Assembly (NCBI GenBank): GCA_017457015.1
Contig: JAFTIG010000018.1
Location: 1 to 16,912 of the forward strand
Origin: Clostridia bacterium
Lineage (GTDB): Bacteria; Bacillota_A; Clostridia; Christensenellales; Borkfalkiaceae
Direction: 5' to 3'
Length of the DNA stretch: 16,912 bases
How positions within the stretch are numbered: the stretch's first letter is position 1; each line of letters starts with the position of its first letter. Both the position numbers and the translations under genes were made by a program. The notes under the pieces were generated by a model, which had not been told where the DNA came from, ran no database searches, and saw only the letters and a list, made by a program, of their open reading frames with translations. Shown in pieces: positions 13,567 through 16,912 of this stretch.

Positions 13567-14484
13567 TTATTGACCTAAACTTTCAAGATATAAGCAAGCG
13601 TTAGTTGCTGCGACCGCACCGTCGCCTATTGCGGTAGAAACTTGTCTAACCGCCTTGGTACGACAATCGCCTGCAACGTATAAACCTTCAGTTTTGGTTT
13701 TACACGTTTCATCGGCGACGATATAACCCATCTTATCTAAATCGACGAGATTTGTAAACGCCGTATTATCGGGTACTTGACCTATCGCAACGAACACCGC
13801 AGGTATTTCGTGAGTTTTTATATTGCCGTCGGCATCTTTATATTCAAACGCCGTAAGTTCGTTATCCCCTATAAAATCGGTAACCGACGTATTAGGACGC
13901 CATTCGATATTATCTTTTGCAAGGAGTGCTTTAACGTGTGCCTTATCGCCAAAAAATTTATCGAAGAGTGTATAAATATATACTTTTTTACAATAGCTTG
14001 AAAGTAATAATGAATATTGAAGTGCAGTATTTGCATCGCCTATAACCGCAACTTCCCTATCCTTATAGAAAGGACCGTCACAAATAGCACAATAATATAC
14101 GCCACGACCAACTAAATCTTCTCTATCAGATTTAGTTCTTAAATGTTTATGTTTTACACCAGATGCTATAACGACCGAATTTGTATCGTATTCGTTATAC
14201 TCGGTCTTAACCTTAAAGTTGCCTTCACCAAGCTTTTCAATACCAGTAACCTTTTCTATCTCTACTTCTGCGCCAAGTGAAGTTATCTGGTCGAAAAGGT
14301 TATCCGCAAACTGCTCTCCGCTTATCTCTTTAATAGACGGATAATTTTCAAGCCTTGGGGACATTGCAATTTGTCCACCCAAACTTTCACTCTCTAACAC
14401 GAGCACCGTTTTGTTATTTCTTAAAGCGTACAGCGCGGAAGTCATGCCCGCCGCGCCGGCGCCTATAACTATTATATCGTACAT
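13567..14484 (-). CDS. Thioredoxin reductase-like flavoprotein without NADPH motifs
   Basis: A 305-residue TrxB-fold flavoprotein. The FAD-binding start IVIGAGAAGM (5-14), the redox-active pair CAIC (C132, C135) and the distal FAD motif AGDCR (271-275) are intact, so it should pass electrons through FAD to a disulfide. The second nucleotide-binding domain is altered: where TrxB has a GGG-A/S motif it reads VIGDANTA (147-154), and the HRRxxxR segment that grips NADPH phosphate reads YTLFDKFFG (171-179). Ferredoxin-dependent flavin thioredoxin reductases and related groups lack these motifs, so the donor may be ferredoxin, NADH or something else. It begins 2 bases after nrdD, which carries its own redoxin domain, the likely partner. 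A member of the family is certain; the donor is inferred. Confidence 0.92.
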   Translation of the reverse strand: MYDIIVIGAGAAGMTSALYALRNNKTVLVLESESLGGQIAMSPRLENYPSIKEISGEQFADNLFDQITSLGAEVEIEKVTGIEKLGEGNFKVKTEYNEYDTNSVVIASGVKHKHLRTKSDREDLVGRGVYYCAICDGPFYKDREVAVIGDANTALQYSLLLSSYCKKVYIYTLFDKFFGDKAHVKALLAKDNIEWRPNTSVTDFIGDNELTAFEYKDADGNIKTHEIPAVFVAIGQVPDNTAFTNLVDLDKMGYIVADETCKTKTEGLYVAGDCRTKAVRQVSTAIGDGAVAATNACLYLESLGQ

Positions 14485-14486
14485 AA

Positions 14487-16856
14487 TCAGTTAATGCTCT
14501 CTATATATTTTCTGATTTCACTTGCATTGTCGTAAGCCTTAAAGCCACTGCCTTCGGGTACTAACAAGGTGGGTGCTTTTTTAACGCCAAACTTTATGGT
14601 CGTTTCCTTATCTTCTTCTGCGTTGATAACAGAGTATTTAATACCTGCCTTATCGAGCATCATTTTGCTAGTTTTGCAGTTGGGACAACCGTTTCTAGTA
14701 AAGAGGACTGGACCGTTGAGTTCAACCGTTTGTACAGGTTTCTTTTCACAAGCACATGCGTCCGCATTTTTAGCAGTGAATTTGGAAGTTGAAATATTAT
14801 ATTCTTTTCTATCTTCAAATTCCTTTCTCTTACCGTCGTTCCAGTTTTGAATAGGACGATAGTAACCAGTTATACGGCTGTAAACTTCAGTCTTTCTACC
14901 ACAAGTCGGGCACTCGTAAACTTCACCCGAGATATAGCCGTGGTCTGCACATACCGAATAGGTCGGCGACATGGTATAGTACGGGAGGTTGTAATTTTCT
15001 GCAATCTTTCTTACTAGATTTGCCGCACTCTTCCAGTCGGGGAGTTTCTGACCTAAGAAGGCGTGGAATACAGTACCTGACGTGTAAAGAGTTTGTAATT
15101 CGTCTTGGATATCGAGAGCCGAGAATATATCGTCGGTGTATCCTACGGGCAAGTGCGAACTGTTGGTATAGTAAGGTGAATTGTCGTTATCGGATGCCGT
15201 GATAATATCGGGGTATCTCTTTCTGTCGTGTTTTGCAAGACGGAAAGACGTGGACTCTGCAGGCGTCGCTTCCAAGTTATAAAGGTCACCGTAGAGTTCT
15301 TGATAATCAGAGAGTTTGTTTCTCATAAAGTTAAGAACGTCTTTGGTGAAGTTTTGCGCTTCAGCGTTAGTAAGATCTTTCTTGATCCACTTTGCGTTTA
15401 AGCACGCTTCGTTCATACCTACTAAACCGATTGTTGAGAAGTGGTTGTTGAACGTTCCAAGATATCTCTTAGTGTACGGATAGAGTCCTGCTTCTAAAAG
15501 TTTGGTAACGGTATCTCTCTTAACTTTAAGCGATCTTGCAGAGATATCCATCATTTTCTTTAATCTTTCATAGAACTCGGTTTCAGTGTTAGATAGATAT
15601 GCAATTCTCGGCATATTGATAGTTACTACGCCGATTGAGCCGGTACTTTCACCACTACCGAAGAAACCACCCGATTTTTTACGGAGTTCACGAAGGTCAA
15701 GTCTTAAACGACAACACATTGAACGAACGTCGCTCGGTTCCATATCACTGTTTATATAGTTCGAGAAATACGGCGTACCGTATTTAGCGGTCATTTCAAA
15801 TAAAAGTTTGTTGTTTTCCGTTTCCGACCAGTCGAAATCCGACGTGATGGAGTAGGTAGGAATCGGATACTGGAATCCTCTACCGTTTGCGTCGCCTTCA
15901 ATCATGATTTCGATAAACGCTTTGTTTACCATTCTCATTTCTTCAACGCAATCTTTATACTTAAAGTCCATTTCCTTTCCGCCAACGATAGCGTTCATTT
16001 CCGCAAGGTCGTTAGGAACTACCCAGTCGAGAGTAATGTTTGTAAACGGTGACTGCGTACCCCATCTAGACGGAGTATTTACGCCGTAAATAAAGGACTG
16101 TATGCATTGTTTAACTTCTTTATAAGTAAGGTTATCAACCTTAACGAAAGGTGCAAGATAGGTATCGAATGACGAGAACGCTTGCGCACCTGCCCATTCA
16201 TTCTGCATTATACCTAAAAAGTTTACCATTTGATTACAGAGCGTAGAAAGGTGACCTGCGGGTGACGACGTAATTTTACCCGGAACACCGCCAAGACCTT
16301 CTTTAATGAGTTGACGGAGCGACCAACCTGCGCAATAACCAGTGAGCATAGAAAGATCGTGAATGTGGATATCCGCATTTCTATGCGCATCACCGATTTC
16401 ATCATCATAAACTTCACTGAGCCAGTAGTTAGCAGTTACTGCACCGCTGTTTGAAAGAATAAGTCCACCAACCGAATAGGTAACGGTAGAATTTTCTTTA
16501 ACACGCCAGTCTGCTACTTTTAAATAGTCGTCTACTACCTTTTTATAGTCAACGAGCGTAGAGCCTATGTTACGAACTTTTTCTCTTTGTTTACGATAAA
16601 GAATATAACTCTTTGCTATATCTACGTAACCTGCTTGAATAAGTACGACTTCGGCACTGTCTTGAATATCTTCAACGTTGACGACGTTGTCCTTAACTTT
16701 CTTTGAAAAATCGGCAGTAACGCGGAGTGCTAACATATTTAAAATATCTGCCGTGTAGTCGATCCCCTTTGCATTGAATGCCTTGGAAAGTGCTGTAGTT
16801 ATCTTTGACATATCAAATTCAACTAACTTTCCGTCTCTTTTTTTAACTTGAAACAT
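14487..16856 (-). CDS. nrdD: Class III (anaerobic) ribonucleotide reductase with fused C-terminal redoxin domain
   Basis: A 789-residue oxygen-sensitive reductase making deoxynucleotides via a glycyl radical. Residues 1-90 are an ATP-cone allosteric domain. The catalytic barrel follows, with likely active-site cysteines at C175 (GYCAGWSL) and C381/C382 (SMCCRL). Near the end of the core are a zinc site (C636, H639, C649, C652) and the glycyl radical motif RITGYYRP with G664. Beyond residue 690, a linker holding C701 and C703 joins a domain of about 75 residues (713-789) reading VLFTRNGCPNC (C724, C727) with a cis-proline-like APT (761-763): a glutaredoxin/NrdH-type fold. The ATG at 16856 follows GGAGG. 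The trxB-like gene starts 2 bases after its TGA stop. Core identity is certain; the redoxin as internal reductant is inference. Confidence 0.97.
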   Translation of the reverse strand: MFQVKKRDGKLVEFDMSKITTALSKAFNAKGIDYTADILNMLALRVTADFSKKVKDNVVNVEDIQDSAEVVLIQAGYVDIAKSYILYRKQREKVRNIGSTLVDYKKVVDDYLKVADWRVKENSTVTYSVGGLILSNSGAVTANYWLSEVYDDEIGDAHRNADIHIHDLSMLTGYCAGWSLRQLIKEGLGGVPGKITSSPAGHLSTLCNQMVNFLGIMQNEWAGAQAFSSFDTYLAPFVKVDNLTYKEVKQCIQSFIYGVNTPSRWGTQSPFTNITLDWVVPNDLAEMNAIVGGKEMDFKYKDCVEEMRMVNKAFIEIMIEGDANGRGFQYPIPTYSITSDFDWSETENNKLLFEMTAKYGTPYFSNYINSDMEPSDVRSMCCRLRLDLRELRKKSGGFFGSGESTGSIGVVTINMPRIAYLSNTETEFYERLKKMMDISARSLKVKRDTVTKLLEAGLYPYTKRYLGTFNNHFSTIGLVGMNEACLNAKWIKKDLTNAEAQNFTKDVLNFMRNKLSDYQELYGDLYNLEATPAESTSFRLAKHDRKRYPDIITASDNDNSPYYTNSSHLPVGYTDDIFSALDIQDELQTLYTSGTVFHAFLGQKLPDWKSAANLVRKIAENYNLPYYTMSPTYSVCADHGYISGEVYECPTCGRKTEVYSRITGYYRPIQNWNDGKRKEFEDRKEYNISTSKFTAKNADACACEKKPVQTVELNGPVLFTRNGCPNCKTSKMMLDKAGIKYSVINAEEDKETTIKFGVKKAPTLLVPEGSGFKAYDNASEIRKYIESIN

Positions 16857-16899
16857 TTTCTTTCCTCCGTAATTTAATCTATTTTTTGTGTGCGTATCT

Positions 16900-16905
16900 A
16901 ATATA
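16900..16905 (-). promoter_or_regulatory. Candidate -10 box of the nrdD operon
   Basis: On the minus strand TATATT is preceded by TG one base upstream (extended -10), 44 bases before the nrdD ATG. The -35 position would fall outside the window, so the promoter cannot be confirmed. The 55-base leader holds the GGAGG site. Confidence 0.35.
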
Positions 16906-16912
16906 CCACAAC

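Noticed and set aside
16885..16912. Possible NrdR box upstream of nrdD, suggested by an imperfect dyad (TGTGGTAT ... ATACGCACA) on the minus strand.
   Set aside because: It does not match the ACAC-WATAT-type NrdR consensus beyond the central TATAT, and NrdR boxes usually come in pairs; the window ends before a second site could be seen.

Overview
The window looks like chromosomal DNA from a strictly anaerobic, low-GC Clostridia-type Firmicute. The support is family-level. It carries a SCIFF peptide with its radical SAM maturase, a DUF4364 protein, a TIGR03905 TSCPD-domain protein, an oxygen-sensitive class III ribonucleotide reductase (NrdD) with an NrdG-type activase, strong GGAGG ribosome binding sites, and occasional GTG or TTG starts. 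The species cannot be named from the sequence. I see no phage, transposon, CRISPR, rRNA or tRNA signal. Genes are dense and intergenic gaps are short.

Layout. 1-547 (-) is the start of a zinc-binding dehydrogenase, cut by the window edge, diverging from a DeoR-type repressor (731-1507, +); a 12-bp-arm palindrome lies between them. After a symmetric terminator comes a minus-strand block: a DegV fatty-acid-binding protein (1573-2463), then an operon reading unknown protein, Nudix ADP-ribose pyrophosphatase, BipA/TypA GTPase (5790 down to 2601). Divergent from that are DUF4364, TSCPD, PHP and a six-helix membrane protein (5953-8477, +). D-Tyr-tRNA deacylase (8544-8984, -) diverges from the NrdG-type activase (9078-9776, +), with two promoters sharing their -35 region. 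The SCIFF cassette follows (9863-11461, +), its radical SAM maturase overlapping an Orn/Lys/Arg-type decarboxylase by one base (11461-12798). The right end is a tight minus-strand operon, nrdD - trxB-like - polysaccharide deacetylase (16856 down to 12866), with 2-nt gaps.

The most interesting part is the deoxynucleotide-synthesis set. NrdD carries a C-terminal CPNC glutaredoxin/NrdH-like domain fused behind its glycyl-radical domain. The next gene is a thioredoxin-reductase homologue that keeps its redox CAIC pair and FAD motifs but has lost the usual NADPH-binding motifs. Together with the nearby activase this suggests a self-contained anaerobic reductase fed through its own redoxin by a reductase with an unusual electron donor; that is inference. 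The second notable locus is the SCIFF ribosomal peptide, with a strong promoter and an intervening terminator that should keep its maturase at lower expression. A four-copy, 11-bp-periodic TTAAC-type repeat upstream of degV resembles a PhoP box array.
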